Shown here: one piece after another, positions 22,960 through 31,658 of the stretch
How the letters are laid out: each line of letters starts with the position of its first letter
Numbering within the stretch: position 1 is the stretch's first letter
Assembly (NCBI GenBank): GCA_945893075.1
Contig: CAMDDX010000045.1
Coordinates: forward strand, 1 to 32,016
Origin: Planctomyces sp. SH-PL62
Lineage (GTDB): Bacteria; Planctomycetota; Planctomycetia; Planctomycetales; Planctomycetaceae
Reading direction: 5' to 3'
Length of the DNA: 32,016 bases
The notes under the pieces: generated by a model
What the model was told of the DNA's origin: nothing
What the model saw: the letters and a program-made list of their open reading frames with translations, nothing else
Database searches by the model: none
Translations under genes and position numbers: made by a program

Positions 22960-25900
22960 CTATTGCCCAAGGCACAGCACTTTGCCGTCGATGGTGGCGA
23001 CGAAGATGCGGCCGTAGGCGGTTGACATGCCGTCCCAGACGGGCGTGCTTTTGAATTGAACGTTGCTGACGGCTCGGCCGTCTTTCAGCGAGACGGCGAA
23101 CAACTGGAAGCCGAGTTTGCCTTCCAGCGCGTCGTCTTGTTTTTGAAGCTGGGCATGGATCGCCGGGTCTTTCGCGGCGAGGCGTTCGAAGGCGTATTCC
23201 TCGTCGAGAAAGTCCGGCGGCCCGGCGTACAGCAGCGAATCTTTGCCGAGCACCATGCTCCGGCAAAACACCGGACTGAACTGAGTCCATTGATGTTCGA
23301 AGTGCAGGCTGGGCGGTTTCGCGTTTCCGCCAGCCGCCGCGGCCAGCTTCGGGAACAGCACGCAGGTGCCGATGCGACCTTGGCCAGTCGGTTGGCCGTT
23401 GAGATCGCCGTCGTTCTTGTGTCCCGAATCATCTCGCGCTGAACCGTTATCGAACGTCAGTGCGACCTGAGCTTCAGCCGACAGACGCCGGGACTTTTCG
23501 GGATCGTCGTGCGCTTCCGTGATTTCGGCGGCGGTCAGTTCGCGATGGAAGATGCGCACTTCGTCAACGGCTCCGACCAAGGGCGACGGGCTTTTGTAAT
23601 CCCCTACTGAGCCGCCGTTGTCGCCGCCGATCTCCAGAGGCTGCGCCGGGTTGGTCGCAATCAATGCTTTGCTTTCGGACTTCGCTTGCAGCTTGCCGTT
23701 CACGTACAGCTTCAGCGACTTGTCCGCGCCGAGCACTCCGGCCAGATGACACCAGCCGTTCGGCAGCCGAATGTCGGCCGTCGCCGTCGCGAGTTCATTG
23801 GCGGCTCGAACGTGGAACGACGGCTTGCGGCCTTCAATCGTTAAGGCGTATCCGTTGGTCGGACCACCATGCGCCACGACGACTCCGGCCGGAGCGTCCG
23901 CCTTCACCCAGGCTTCGACCGTCAACGCCTTCTTGGCGGGATCGAGCGAATCTGTCTTCTCGAACGAGACAGTGAAGGCATCTCCCGCAGCGCGTTTGCC
24001 TTTCGCACCCGGCTTGGCACCGGCTGTTGCGACCGGCGCGTCACCAGCGGCATCGCGACTGGCGGAGAAGAGTTGATGTTCGAGCGTCGTGGTCCAGCGG
24101 TAGTACTGTGGCTGGCGTGCGTAGCCGAAGACGTCTTTGTCATTGAAGACCATGATGCGGCCCGAGGGCGTGTACTTGCCGGCCTGATAGTAGCCGTTGT
24201 GTCCTCCCGCAAAACTCTTGCCGTAGACCCAATACGAACGGTGGAACCAACTGTCGTCGAGGTAGCCCATCGGTGCGAACAGATGCCGGCCGGGGCCTTT
24301 TTGATTTCCCCCTTGTTCCTCCGCGTTGCCGGAGATCGGGCCGATGTCGATGCGTTGTCCCTGTGCATCAAACTTTTGAGACCGCAGATAAATGAACTCG
24401 TCGTCGGATGAGAGAAGGTCGTTCAAGCCCACGGGCATCTGCAAGGTCTTCAGTCGAACTTGAATGTCCTCGCCGGTGACCGGATCGCGATCGTCCATCA
24501 CGGTCTCCGACAACTTCGCGCCGGTGCGCGGATCGAGCCGCATGTAGCGCATGCCTTGATCGAGGAAGCTCGATCGTCCGCAGACGAACGTCGCGATGTC
24601 CTTCTCGACCAGCACCGAGCCATGCACGGGCCAGACCGATTCAATCTGCTCGAACGAACCCAAGCGGCGATCGACCGGAGCCGCTCGATAGCGCCACGCC
24701 AGCGCGCCGTCGGATGCGCGCAGGCAATACACCCAGCCGTCTACCGAGCCGAACAGCAGCCGGCCTTTCCAATACGTCGGCGGCGAATCGACACGCCCGC
24801 CGGCCGTGAATGTCCAACGCGATTTTCCATTGGCCACGTCGAGGGCATGCACCGTGTGTTGATCAATCTGCGCGACGAACACCAGCCGTTCGGCAATCGT
24901 GAGGGCGGACAAGCGACCCGGCAGCTTGATCTCCCAAGCCATGCTCAAGTCTTCGCGCAGCTCCTGTCCCGACGAGCCGCTGCGGGCGTTGTCGTGCCGA
25001 TACGCCGGCCATTCCTCGACGGTCGCGTCACGCTCTTTGATCGAATCGAACGCCGGACCTTTCTCCAAGCGATCCGCTTCGGAAATTTCCTTCGGCACCT
25101 TGACCGACTTCAGAGGCGGAGCCAGCGCGTTCAACCCATACAGCTTCGCTTCCGGGTAACAGGCGCAATCATGCGGCGGCGCGTACAACAGACCGTTGCA
25201 CGGCATGACTCCATACAAGCAGCCGCCGCGCACCCAGTGGTTGATGTCCCAATGCTCGGCCTTGAAATCGACCAACTCGATCCCCGTTCGCGACGGAATC
25301 AGAAAGCGATCGGTCGCCTTGGCGATGTAGCACCGATGATGGAACCAATACGTGTCGATGTCGGGACCGAACTTCGATTTCACATCGCCAGTCTTCGGAT
25401 CGCGTCCCGTGAAGATGCCCGAATCGCGTCCGCTGGTCGTCGGAGCGACCCACACCAACCCGCCGGTGCAGATCAAATCCTGCGGCGATTGATAGCCGGA
25501 CGGAGCGTGTTCCGATTCCCACAACAGCTTGCCGTCGGCCAACGAGAACGACTGCATTCGTCCGTCGCCGCCAGCGTGCAAGACGACTTCGCCGTGCATG
25601 ACCAACCGCGGCGCGAAGTGGAACGGCAACGCCTTGCGGCGCGCTGTCGGCTCGCTGGCCCATTGCTTCTCGCCGGTCGCACGATCGAGGCTCACGATTT
25701 CTTTGCCGTTGGAATAGACCAACCGCTGATCGTTCACGGCCATCGTCAGCGGCACGATCGTCCCTTCGATCTTCCACAGTCGCTTGCCGGTCGCGGCGTC
25801 GTGAGCGTGAATCTCGCGCGGGCCTTCGTTCCAGGTGTACTCGCCAGCGACGCGGCCTTGATCGCCGGTGTTGAGCTTCGGCGCGAACTCGTCCAACTCG

Positions 25901-26865
25901 GACTCCTTCGCATTAACCAGAGTGAAGAGGACGCCGTTGCTCAGCACGATCTCTTCTGTGCCTTTGGTCGATTCGTAGATCAACTCCGTCTTGCCCGTCG
26001 CAGCATCGAGCCGGCTGACCGGGTCTTTGATCCCCATCGTGACATAGACGTGTTCGTCATCCGCGACCAGCCGCCGAGCCAACTGCGTCGGTCCGCTCTT
26101 GAGCGGCCACATTTGATTGTGCCACTTGGCGATCGTCCGCTTCCACAGGATCGTGCCGTTGAAGCCGTCGCGCGAGATGAGATTCCACTTCGACGGAAGC
26201 TGGATCGAGACGCGCGAGCCTTCATCCATGATGTAAGTCATGCGTCCCTTGGCCGAGACCAACGCACTCATGCTCGCCATGCGATCGTGATGCCGCGACC
26301 AACGGGGCGACCCGACCCACTGCAACCGCTCCGGTGGTTCGACCACGCTATCGTGAGCGACCGGGTTGCCCGTCGAGTCGTGAAAGTAGTGCGTCCAATC
26401 GTCAATCTCTTTCGGCCACGGCTTGACGACCTTGGTCCATTCGCCGTTCTGCTTGAGATAACCGACACCATTCGGACAGAGCACGCGCAACACTTCGTCC
26501 GTCGAGACTCCCAGCGACTCTTCCGCGACCACCAGGTTCACGAAGTTGTCGATGTAAGGCAGCGAAGTTCCACTGAGCCGATCGACCGAGACCGGCCCAT
26601 AGACTCCCTTCGCCCGCAGATTGCGGCGAGCCTTCGCCACATCCTCCGCATCCGGATCGAGTCCTTGCACCTGATAGCTGTCACTCGCCCGCAGCGCGGC
26701 GGTAAGTTCTCCAGCGCCGCTCTTTAGATGGACGACGATCCCTCCCTTGATCCCAGTCGCCTTGAGAATCTCAGCGGCTCGTTCCTTGGGAGGAGCACTC
26801 TCTTGAGCCACCGCGACAGCCCCCAACACGATCCAGCAACCGACCGAGCATTTCCAAATCGTCAT
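22960..26865 (-). CDS. Giant exported fusion: methyltransferase-like domain, PQQ-type propellers and LamG domain
   Basis: 1301 residues from the ATG at 26865, which has GAGG upstream; an in-frame TTG at 26877 is less likely. After a signal peptide (cleavage near AVA-QE, about 20) comes a Rossmann methyltransferase-like domain (about 36-140): VVHLKSGAGELTAAL in the place of motif I, VQGLDPDAED, and NLVVAEE. The first motif lacks the usual GxGxG, so activity is doubtful. Quinoprotein-type propeller segments follow (about 175-590 and 640-925) with repeats such as HDAATGKRLWKIEG, SLDRATGEKQWA and ASDGALAWRYRA. A concanavalin/LamG domain (about 965-1120: ALTVEAWVKAD, LKLYVNGKLQA, GAVDEVRIFHREL) interrupts the second propeller, which closes with a last blade at the C-terminus (FQLFAVSLKDGRAV). 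Likely a secreted or periplasmic binding protein; the substrate is unknown. Confidence 0.85.
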   Translation of the reverse strand: MTIWKCSVGCWIVLGAVAVAQESAPPKERAAEILKATGIKGGIVVHLKSGAGELTAALRASDSYQVQGLDPDAEDVAKARRNLRAKGVYGPVSVDRLSGTSLPYIDNFVNLVVAEESLGVSTDEVLRVLCPNGVGYLKQNGEWTKVVKPWPKEIDDWTHYFHDSTGNPVAHDSVVEPPERLQWVGSPRWSRHHDRMASMSALVSAKGRMTYIMDEGSRVSIQLPSKWNLISRDGFNGTILWKRTIAKWHNQMWPLKSGPTQLARRLVADDEHVYVTMGIKDPVSRLDAATGKTELIYESTKGTEEIVLSNGVLFTLVNAKESELDEFAPKLNTGDQGRVAGEYTWNEGPREIHAHDAATGKRLWKIEGTIVPLTMAVNDQRLVYSNGKEIVSLDRATGEKQWASEPTARRKALPFHFAPRLVMHGEVVLHAGGDGRMQSFSLADGKLLWESEHAPSGYQSPQDLICTGGLVWVAPTTSGRDSGIFTGRDPKTGDVKSKFGPDIDTYWFHHRCYIAKATDRFLIPSRTGIELVDFKAEHWDINHWVRGGCLYGVMPCNGLLYAPPHDCACYPEAKLYGLNALAPPLKSVKVPKEISEADRLEKGPAFDSIKERDATVEEWPAYRHDNARSGSSGQELREDLSMAWEIKLPGRLSALTIAERLVFVAQIDQHTVHALDVANGKSRWTFTAGGRVDSPPTYWKGRLLFGSVDGWVYCLRASDGALAWRYRAAPVDRRLGSFEQIESVWPVHGSVLVEKDIATFVCGRSSFLDQGMRYMRLDPRTGAKLSETVMDDRDPVTGEDIQVRLKTLQMPVGLNDLLSSDDEFIYLRSQKFDAQGQRIDIGPISGNAEEQGGNQKGPGRHLFAPMGYLDDSWFHRSYWVYGKSFAGGHNGYYQAGKYTPSGRIMVFNDKDVFGYARQPQYYRWTTTLEHQLFSASRDAAGDAPVATAGAKPGAKGKRAAGDAFTVSFEKTDSLDPAKKALTVEAWVKADAPAGVVVAHGGPTNGYALTIEGRKPSFHVRAANELATATADIRLPNGWCHLAGVLGADKSLKLYVNGKLQAKSESKALIATNPAQPLEIGGDNGGSVGDYKSPSPLVGAVDEVRIFHRELTAAEITEAHDDPEKSRRLSAEAQVALTFDNGSARDDSGHKNDGDLNGQPTGQGRIGTCVLFPKLAAAAGGNAKPPSLHFEHQWTQFSPVFCRSMVLGKDSLLYAGPPDFLDEEYAFERLAAKDPAIHAQLQKQDDALEGKLGFQLFAVSLKDGRAVSNVQFKSTPVWDGMSTAYGRIFVATIDGKVLCLGQ

Positions 26866-27347
26866 CGCCAACCTCAATCATTCGAGTGCAGGAAGGAACG
26901 AATTCAGACACCTCTAATGCGCAGCAGAGTAGCCATAGGGCGATGCAAAGTATGTCTTGACGGAGTAAGTTTTGACGTCCAATGCCGGTGTGTTTTGTTT
27001 CGGGCCTTTGCCCCAACGGGGCACAACTCGATAGCCCAGGGTGCAGCCCTGGGTGACGGACCGACGAACATTGGTGAGCCCCAACGGGGCGAGACTCCAC
27101 GGAGCGTTCTCAGGAGTTTCGCCCCGTTAGGGCTGGCCTTGGCACGCGCGTTCGCGACCCAGGACTGCGACCTGGACTATCGAGTCTCGACCCTTCGGGC
27201 CGAAAGATGCGCAACAAATCCCGCCCGAACAATGCTTCACATCAACCCCAACTTTTCATCTCCCTAGAGTCGTCCGACTCCGCGTGATCTTGAACCATGC
27301 AATGCTGGCCGCTCTCCATTCGCCACTGATGGCGATCGCAGCGATGA
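26866..27347. other. 482-bp gap carrying a compound repeat
   Basis: No gene was found. The part nearest 26866 is the leader of the 1301-residue protein gene, and bases 26997-27206 are occupied by the compound palindromic repeat described separately. The rest (27207-27347) shows nothing recognisable. Confidence 0.5.
26997..27206. repeat. Compound palindromic repeat cluster
   Basis: Several short palindromes in a row: GCCCCAACGGGGC at 27010-27022 and again at 27078-27090, CCCAGGG-tgcag-CCCTGGG at 27035-27053, GCCCCGTTAGGGC at 27121-27133, a degenerate CCCAGG/CCTGG pair at about 27158-27174, and CCCTTCGGGCCGAAAG at about 27190-27205. The second half is roughly the first half in reverse order. 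Blocks of this type are scattered between genes in planctomycete genomes, as far as I recall. Confidence 0.7.
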
Positions 27348-28625
27348 CTACTCGGAGGCGATGCAGAACAGATGCTTTTCGCCGCGGATGAGGATGCGGT
27401 TCGAGGCCGGGACAGGTGAGCCAATGACGGACTCGGCCATGTCGTTCTCGGAGAGCAATTCAAATCTGTCGTTGGCGATGCTCGCGACAAACACGGTGCC
27501 ATCCTCGCGCGGCGCGAACAGCTTGTCTCCGGCGATGAGCGGCGAGGCGTAGAAGTTCGCCCGACTCTTGGGAAACGCGCCCGTCAACATCGACTTGCCA
27601 GTGACGGGCTCGATGCTGGTGACGTCACCTTTGTCACCGACCAGAATGACTCGACCTTTGTAAGCGACCGGAGTTGGGACGAACGTGCCGACATCGTCTC
27701 GCTTCCAGACATGATTGGTCTGAGTGACGTCACCGCTGCCCGTCAGCCGAATTCCATGCAGTCGCGGAATGCCCCGATCGTTGCGACCGTAGGCGATCAC
27801 CGCCATGTCTCCCACGATCACCGGCGTCGCAATCGCCGGCCACAACTTGTTGGCGTCCGGATTGAAGTTGCCGCACGACCAAGCAACCTGCCCATCGGTC
27901 GCGTTGTGAATCGTGAGATGTTCGGCACCCCAAACCAGGATCGACTCCTGGCCCTGATGTTGAATGACCAAAGGCGTTGAGTAGCCGTGATCGCATTCCA
28001 TCGGCGTCTTAAAATTGCGAGCGACCTTCCAAACAATGTCGCCAGTCACTTTGTCAAACGCGGCCAGCCACGACTCCCCTTGGTGCATGCGCACCATGAT
28101 GACGTACTTCTCCGTCAGCACGGGTGAAGTGCCATGATCCCAGAACAAAGTATCCTTCCCGAATCGCTCCACGAGATCGGTCTTCCAACGGACCTTTCCA
28201 TCAAGCTCCACCGCCGCGAACGTGCCGCTCTTGAAGAAGACGAAGACCCCGTTTCCATCGGTGACCGGCGACGCATTACTTCCCGAACCATTGCGATGCT
28301 TGCCAGCGTTCTCGTGACCGAAGACCGCCCGCCATTTCTCGGTGCCGTGTGAGTCATAGCAGAGCAGTGCGTCATTCCCATCGGCCGGCGAGGTCAGGTA
28401 GATCTTCTCCTTGAGCAAGATCGGCGTGGAACACCCCTTGCCCGGCAACTGCGTCCGCCAGAGATACTTGTCCGCGCCGAACGAGACGGGATAGCTCCCT
28501 TGTTCGACGCTCCCATTCCCCAGCGGCCCGCGCCACGACCGCCAGTCCGCCGCATCCGCAGCAAACCCCAATCGTGCCGCGAAGAAAACCAACCCAGCCG
28601 TAGCGAACAGAATTTTGTTTGGCAT
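27348..28625 (-). CDS. Exported PQQ-like beta-propeller protein
   Basis: 425 residues with a signal peptide (MPNKILFATAGLVFFAARLGFA, cleaved near FAADA) and then the start DWRSWRGPLGNG, the usual opening of planctomycete PQQ-like propellers. Blades carry the pattern AxDxxTGxxxW: LLCYDSHGTEKWRAVF, AAVELDGKVRWKT, AAFDKVTGDIVWKVA, TIHNATDGQVAWSCG and SIEPVTGKSML. The length fits one complete propeller. There is no sign of the Cys-Cys pair or Asp/Glu of PQQ dehydrogenases, so a binding or scaffold role is more likely than catalysis. It lies between the Gfo/Idh/MocA gene (94 nt upstream) and the 1301-residue protein gene. Confidence 0.88.
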   Translation of the reverse strand: MPNKILFATAGLVFFAARLGFAADAADWRSWRGPLGNGSVEQGSYPVSFGADKYLWRTQLPGKGCSTPILLKEKIYLTSPADGNDALLCYDSHGTEKWRAVFGHENAGKHRNGSGSNASPVTDGNGVFVFFKSGTFAAVELDGKVRWKTDLVERFGKDTLFWDHGTSPVLTEKYVIMVRMHQGESWLAAFDKVTGDIVWKVARNFKTPMECDHGYSTPLVIQHQGQESILVWGAEHLTIHNATDGQVAWSCGNFNPDANKLWPAIATPVIVGDMAVIAYGRNDRGIPRLHGIRLTGSGDVTQTNHVWKRDDVGTFVPTPVAYKGRVILVGDKGDVTSIEPVTGKSMLTGAFPKSRANFYASPLIAGDKLFAPREDGTVFVASIANDRFELLSENDMAESVIGSPVPASNRILIRGEKHLFCIASE

Positions 28626-28678
28626 CGTTGTCGAAATCCTTTGAAAGGCATGTGTGAGGCGGTGAGTGAATTCCCTCG

Positions 28679-28710
28679 AATCAGTCGGAACGCGCTAGCG
28701 TCCGGTTTTT
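28679..28710 (+). repeat. Dispersed repeat, copy 1
   Basis: 32 bases around CGGAACGCGCTAGCGTCCGG, ending in a T run; the second copy is at 31535-31566 in the same orientation with three differences. The core is partly self-complementary. It lies just 3' of the Gfo/Idh/MocA gene stop at 28720. Confidence 0.75.
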
Positions 28711-28719
28711 GCAGGAACC

Positions 28720-30144
28720 TTAGCGCGGCAGATACTTGTCGGTCGATGGTTTGGGATCAATGATCGCATCGGCCTCTGGCAGGCCGACGGCTTGACGTTT
28801 TTCCGCATCCCAGACGATTGGCTTTTGCATCCGTAGAGCCAGTACGCCGAGCATTCCGACTTCGGTGATGCGGGCTCCGATCTCGAACGGCGAGTACGAC
28901 TTCGCGTCGCCAGCACAGGCCAGTACCCACTCGAACATGTGCGAGTTATTCACTTGGCTCCAGCGAGGACGCTCCCCTTTCGCCGCGCGTTTGGGATCCC
29001 ACTTGAGCACTTCGGTATCAATCCGAGGTTGAGTCTTCGCGATCTTGGCCACCTCGGGTTGATTGGCTCCCTGGAAGTCAGTCGCACCGCGCAAGCGGAT
29101 GTTGCAGTCGGTGTTCCACAACCCGGCCGAGAGGGTTCCTTCGCTGCCTACGATCAAACAACCCGTCGAGCCGACCGGGCCTTTAGTGATGTGGTCCGGC
29201 GGAACGTGTTTGTCCCCGGAGTAGAAGAAGAGTTTGACCGGCCCGCGTTTCCCCTTGGCGGCGAAGTCGAATGTCACAGTGCAACGAGTCGGGAACGACT
29301 CGTGTCCCAGGTCATCACCAGTCGCTGCGATGCGCGTGGGGGCGTCGAGTCCCAATGCTCGATACGCCAACTGAAAACCGTGGCAGCAGAAGTCGGCCAT
29401 CGAACCACCGCCGAAGTCGTACCAGCCGCGCCACTTGCCGGGGTGATAGATCTCTTTGTTGTAGGGACGTGCCGGAGCCTTCCCTAACCAGAAGTTCCAA
29501 TCGAGTCCTTCGGGAATCGCATCGCTCGTGGCCGGACGATCGACGCCGTTGGGCCAACCATGCGCCGGATGCCAAACATGGACCTCGGTGATGTTCCCCA
29601 GCAAGCCGGATTGGATGACTTCAAAGCTCCGCCGAAAGCCCTCGGTCGAGCAGCCTTGATTCCCCGTCTGAGTCGCCAGCTTGGGGTGGCTCTTCGCCAA
29701 CTTCTCCAAGGCTCGGCATTCCGCGATGGAATGGGCCAGCGGCTTTTCGCAATAAACATGCTTGCCGGCCTGCAACGCCGCTTGGCAAATCGGGACATGC
29801 CAATGATCCGGCGTGGCGATGATCACCGCATCGACGCCGGTCTCTTGATCGAGCAGCTCGCGGTAATCGTGATACGCCTTGGCATTGGTCAGCCCCTTCA
29901 CTTGCAGCGCACTCTCACGCTGCCGTTGATCGACATCGCAAATGGCGACGATTTGCTGATCAATCTTGCCGAGTTCGGGGATCAAGTAACCCCGCATCTG
30001 GCCCCCCATCCCAATGCAGGCAAATGACAATCGCTCGTTGGGCGATGGGCCCGCCAAGATCCCCGATGGCAGAATTGTGGGAAGGCCGATGCCGACCGCA
30101 GCCGCCGATTGAACAAATCGACGACGGGAAAGTTTGCAGGACAT
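28720..30144 (-). CDS. Gfo/Idh/MocA family oxidoreductase, Tat-exported
   Basis: 474 residues; the ATG at 30144 has GGAGA about 8 nt upstream. The N-terminus has a twin-arginine signal (SRRRFVQSAAAVGIGL), so the protein should be exported folded with its cofactor. The Rossmann domain has CIGMGGQMRG (44-52) for NAD(P) binding and IICD-type acidic end AICDVD (about 67-72). The EKP motif of the family is CEKPLAH (132-138), and the catalytic-region His segment is NFWLGKAPARPYNKEIYHPGKW with DFGGGSMADFCCHG. These enzymes oxidise or otherwise alter sugars and inositols using NAD(P). The secreted members are abundant in planctomycetes and their substrates are mostly unknown. It shares a strand with the hydrolase and propeller genes. 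Confidence 0.92.
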   Translation of the reverse strand: MSCKLSRRRFVQSAAAVGIGLPTILPSGILAGPSPNERLSFACIGMGGQMRGYLIPELGKIDQQIVAICDVDQRQRESALQVKGLTNAKAYHDYRELLDQETGVDAVIIATPDHWHVPICQAALQAGKHVYCEKPLAHSIAECRALEKLAKSHPKLATQTGNQGCSTEGFRRSFEVIQSGLLGNITEVHVWHPAHGWPNGVDRPATSDAIPEGLDWNFWLGKAPARPYNKEIYHPGKWRGWYDFGGGSMADFCCHGFQLAYRALGLDAPTRIAATGDDLGHESFPTRCTVTFDFAAKGKRGPVKLFFYSGDKHVPPDHITKGPVGSTGCLIVGSEGTLSAGLWNTDCNIRLRGATDFQGANQPEVAKIAKTQPRIDTEVLKWDPKRAAKGERPRWSQVNNSHMFEWVLACAGDAKSYSPFEIGARITEVGMLGVLALRMQKPIVWDAEKRQAVGLPEADAIIDPKPSTDKYLPR

Positions 30145-30162
30145 GATGAAGTCTCCGTAGTG

Positions 30163-30234
30163 ATGAGCCGCTGGGCGCTAGCCGCGGTTCGGATGGCACA
30201 AAACACAAACCGGGGCTAGCGCCCTGCGGCTCAT
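30163..30234. repeat. Imperfect 25-bp inverted repeat
   Basis: Left arm 30163-30187 (ATGAGCCGCTGGGCGCTAGC...) and right arm 30210-30234 are reverse complements except for two positions; the 22-nt loop is AT-rich. The gap between the oxidoreductase start and the hydrolase stop consists almost entirely of it. A single arm recurs at 31571-31600. Confidence 0.85.
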
Positions 30235-30253
30235 TGCGTTGCGGGGATGTCGT

Positions 30254-31501
30254 TTATTTGGTCACGCTCAATGTTGTCGGCATTGCCGTGATTTTCAAAG
30301 CGGGAAGAGTGACAAGCCCCTGCGCGTCGGCTTTGCCTTCCCCCTTGGCGGCACCGAAGGTCCATTGGAATGCATCTCCGGGCTTGAGCCGGAAACTCTG
30401 GAGACGGCGCAGCGTGACGTCGGCACTCGCCTCTTTCGGGATTTCGAACTGCGTCTTGAGGTCCGCTGCATTCACCAGGGAGAGCAACATCTCAATTTTT
30501 ACCGCGGAGTCGCTGATATTGTTCCAGCGGAAGAACGCGTTGACCTGACCGGCGGCCATGCTTTTCAAATCATCGGGCCACGGGAGTTTGGAGTTGCAGG
30601 TGGCGTTCGTGAAGACCGCATACGCTTCGTTCTTCTTGATGCTCAGCCAGTCGAACGAATCGATCAGATCATTCACTTTCATGATCTGAGCCGAATTGTT
30701 GGCGTGTCCGAACGGCCCCCAATAAAGGACGAGCGAGTATTTGCGATCGTTCATTGATTTCACAAAACGATCATGCCCCTCGGCCCAGCCGTCGTTCGGT
30801 GCGGAGTAGTCGATACAAACCGGCGGTTCGGAGAGCGTCACGTTTTCGGGAACCGACTGCGGAGCAAAATACATGCGTTGGGAAACGTGCTCGATCCCCG
30901 CCGGAACATTCGCCTTGATGGCCGCGAACAGATCGCCGTGACGCAGGCCAATGCCGAGCGTTCCGCTGCCGCCCATCGAATTGCCGCTCAGGTAAACCCG
31001 AATCGGATCGATCTCGTATTTCTGGATGACCCACTTCACCGTGTCGATCACACGCTTTTCCACGGGCATCGTGTCGCCGCCAGAATTCTTCTTGATCAAT
31101 CCCTGGTCTTTGCCGTGCATCCCGCCCCACCACCAATCGCGAGCCTGATTCTTGCGGCAATCGACATACAGCGCGAAGTGGTCGTCGGGAGCACGATAGA
31201 TGTCGTGATTGCCGACGGTGCGCGTGCAATTCACACACGACATCACATCGTGACCGGCCGAATGCAGCACCACATACAGCGGAGCATGCTTACGCTCCAC
31301 CTTGGGATGAACGACGACGAAGGTATCTTGCTGCGGTGCCGCATAGCCCCATTCCGGTTTCACGCCCGCCTCGAATGTCTCCATCGCCCGACCGTTGATG
31401 ACGGCGTCTTTGGCCGCGTCCTTGGTCGGAACCCACGCCGTGTCGTCAGCACGCAGCGGGAGCGAGACGAATAGTAATAGAGCCAGCAAAACGGTCTTCA
31501 T
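30254..31501 (-). CDS. Exported alpha/beta hydrolase (putative esterase)
   Basis: 415 residues from the ATG at 31501, with GGAG 8 nt upstream; the frame is open much further but a signal peptide (MKTVLLALLLFVSLPLRA, cleaved before DD) begins here. The fold pattern is that of an esterase: oxyanion strand YVVLHSAGHD (76-85), nucleophile elbow GNSMGGSG with Ser175, a candidate acid in YSAPNDGW (Asp237) and candidate His in GPFGHANN (His266). Cysteines at 89 and 92 (SCVNCT) are unusual. The C-terminal ~130 residues (from about 285) form a beta-sandwich-like tail. The substrate is unknown; feruloyl- or acetyl-esterase type action on polysaccharides is possible. It starts the secreted minus-strand block. 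Confidence 0.85.
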   Translation of the reverse strand: MKTVLLALLLFVSLPLRADDTAWVPTKDAAKDAVINGRAMETFEAGVKPEWGYAAPQQDTFVVVHPKVERKHAPLYVVLHSAGHDVMSCVNCTRTVGNHDIYRAPDDHFALYVDCRKNQARDWWWGGMHGKDQGLIKKNSGGDTMPVEKRVIDTVKWVIQKYEIDPIRVYLSGNSMGGSGTLGIGLRHGDLFAAIKANVPAGIEHVSQRMYFAPQSVPENVTLSEPPVCIDYSAPNDGWAEGHDRFVKSMNDRKYSLVLYWGPFGHANNSAQIMKVNDLIDSFDWLSIKKNEAYAVFTNATCNSKLPWPDDLKSMAAGQVNAFFRWNNISDSAVKIEMLLSLVNAADLKTQFEIPKEASADVTLRRLQSFRLKPGDAFQWTFGAAKGEGKADAQGLVTLPALKITAMPTTLSVTK

Positions 31502-31534
31502 CTCAGTTCTCCAAACAGGAATTGTTGAGGTGCC

Positions 31535-31566
31535 AATCAGCCGGAACGTGCTCGCGTCCGGTTTTT
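31535..31566 (+). repeat. Dispersed repeat, copy 2
   Basis: Same orientation as 28679-28710 with three differences in 32 bases; ends with GTCCGGTTTTT. It lies 34 bp before the hydrolase start, in its presumed leader. Confidence 0.75.
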
Positions 31567-31570
31567 CAGC

Positions 31571-31600
31571 AACTGGGGCTAGCGCCCAACGGCACTCATT
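31571..31600 (+). repeat. Single arm of the 30163-30234 repeat
   Basis: AACTGGGGCTAGCGCCCAAC and the ten bases after it correspond to the right arm at 30208-30235 with a few changes and a 2-nt length difference. Without its partner arm it cannot form the hairpin. Confidence 0.65.
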
Positions 31601-31602
31601 TT

Positions 31603-31652
31603 GTCGCCTTTCGCTCCGCGAAAGGACGTTCTTTCGCGGAGCGAAAGACGAC
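31603..31652. repeat. Palindromic repeat with 17-bp perfect arms
   Basis: CTTTCGCTCCGCGAAAG (31608-31624) and CTTTCGCGGAGCGAAAG (31631-31647) are exact reverse complements with a 6-nt spacer; the stem extends by five more bases on each side with one mismatch. Each arm is also internally near-palindromic (CTTTCGC/GCGAAAG). It sits 6 bp downstream of the GNAT-like ORF stop and could act as a transcript end. Confidence 0.85.
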
Positions 31653-31658
31653 GATGAT

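Noticed and set aside
24460-26727. 755-codon open frame antisense to the giant fusion gene
   Set aside because: It lies entirely within a gene with clear domains; its composition (Arg/His/Asp rich, no domain pattern) is that of a mirror frame in GC-rich coding DNA.
26997-27206. CRISPR array
   Set aside because: The palindromes are unequal in length and spacing, there are no unique spacers and no cas genes.
27348-28625. PQQ-dependent alcohol dehydrogenase
   Set aside because: Shorter than the dehydrogenases and lacks their catalytic and cysteine-pair signatures; only the propeller pattern is supported.
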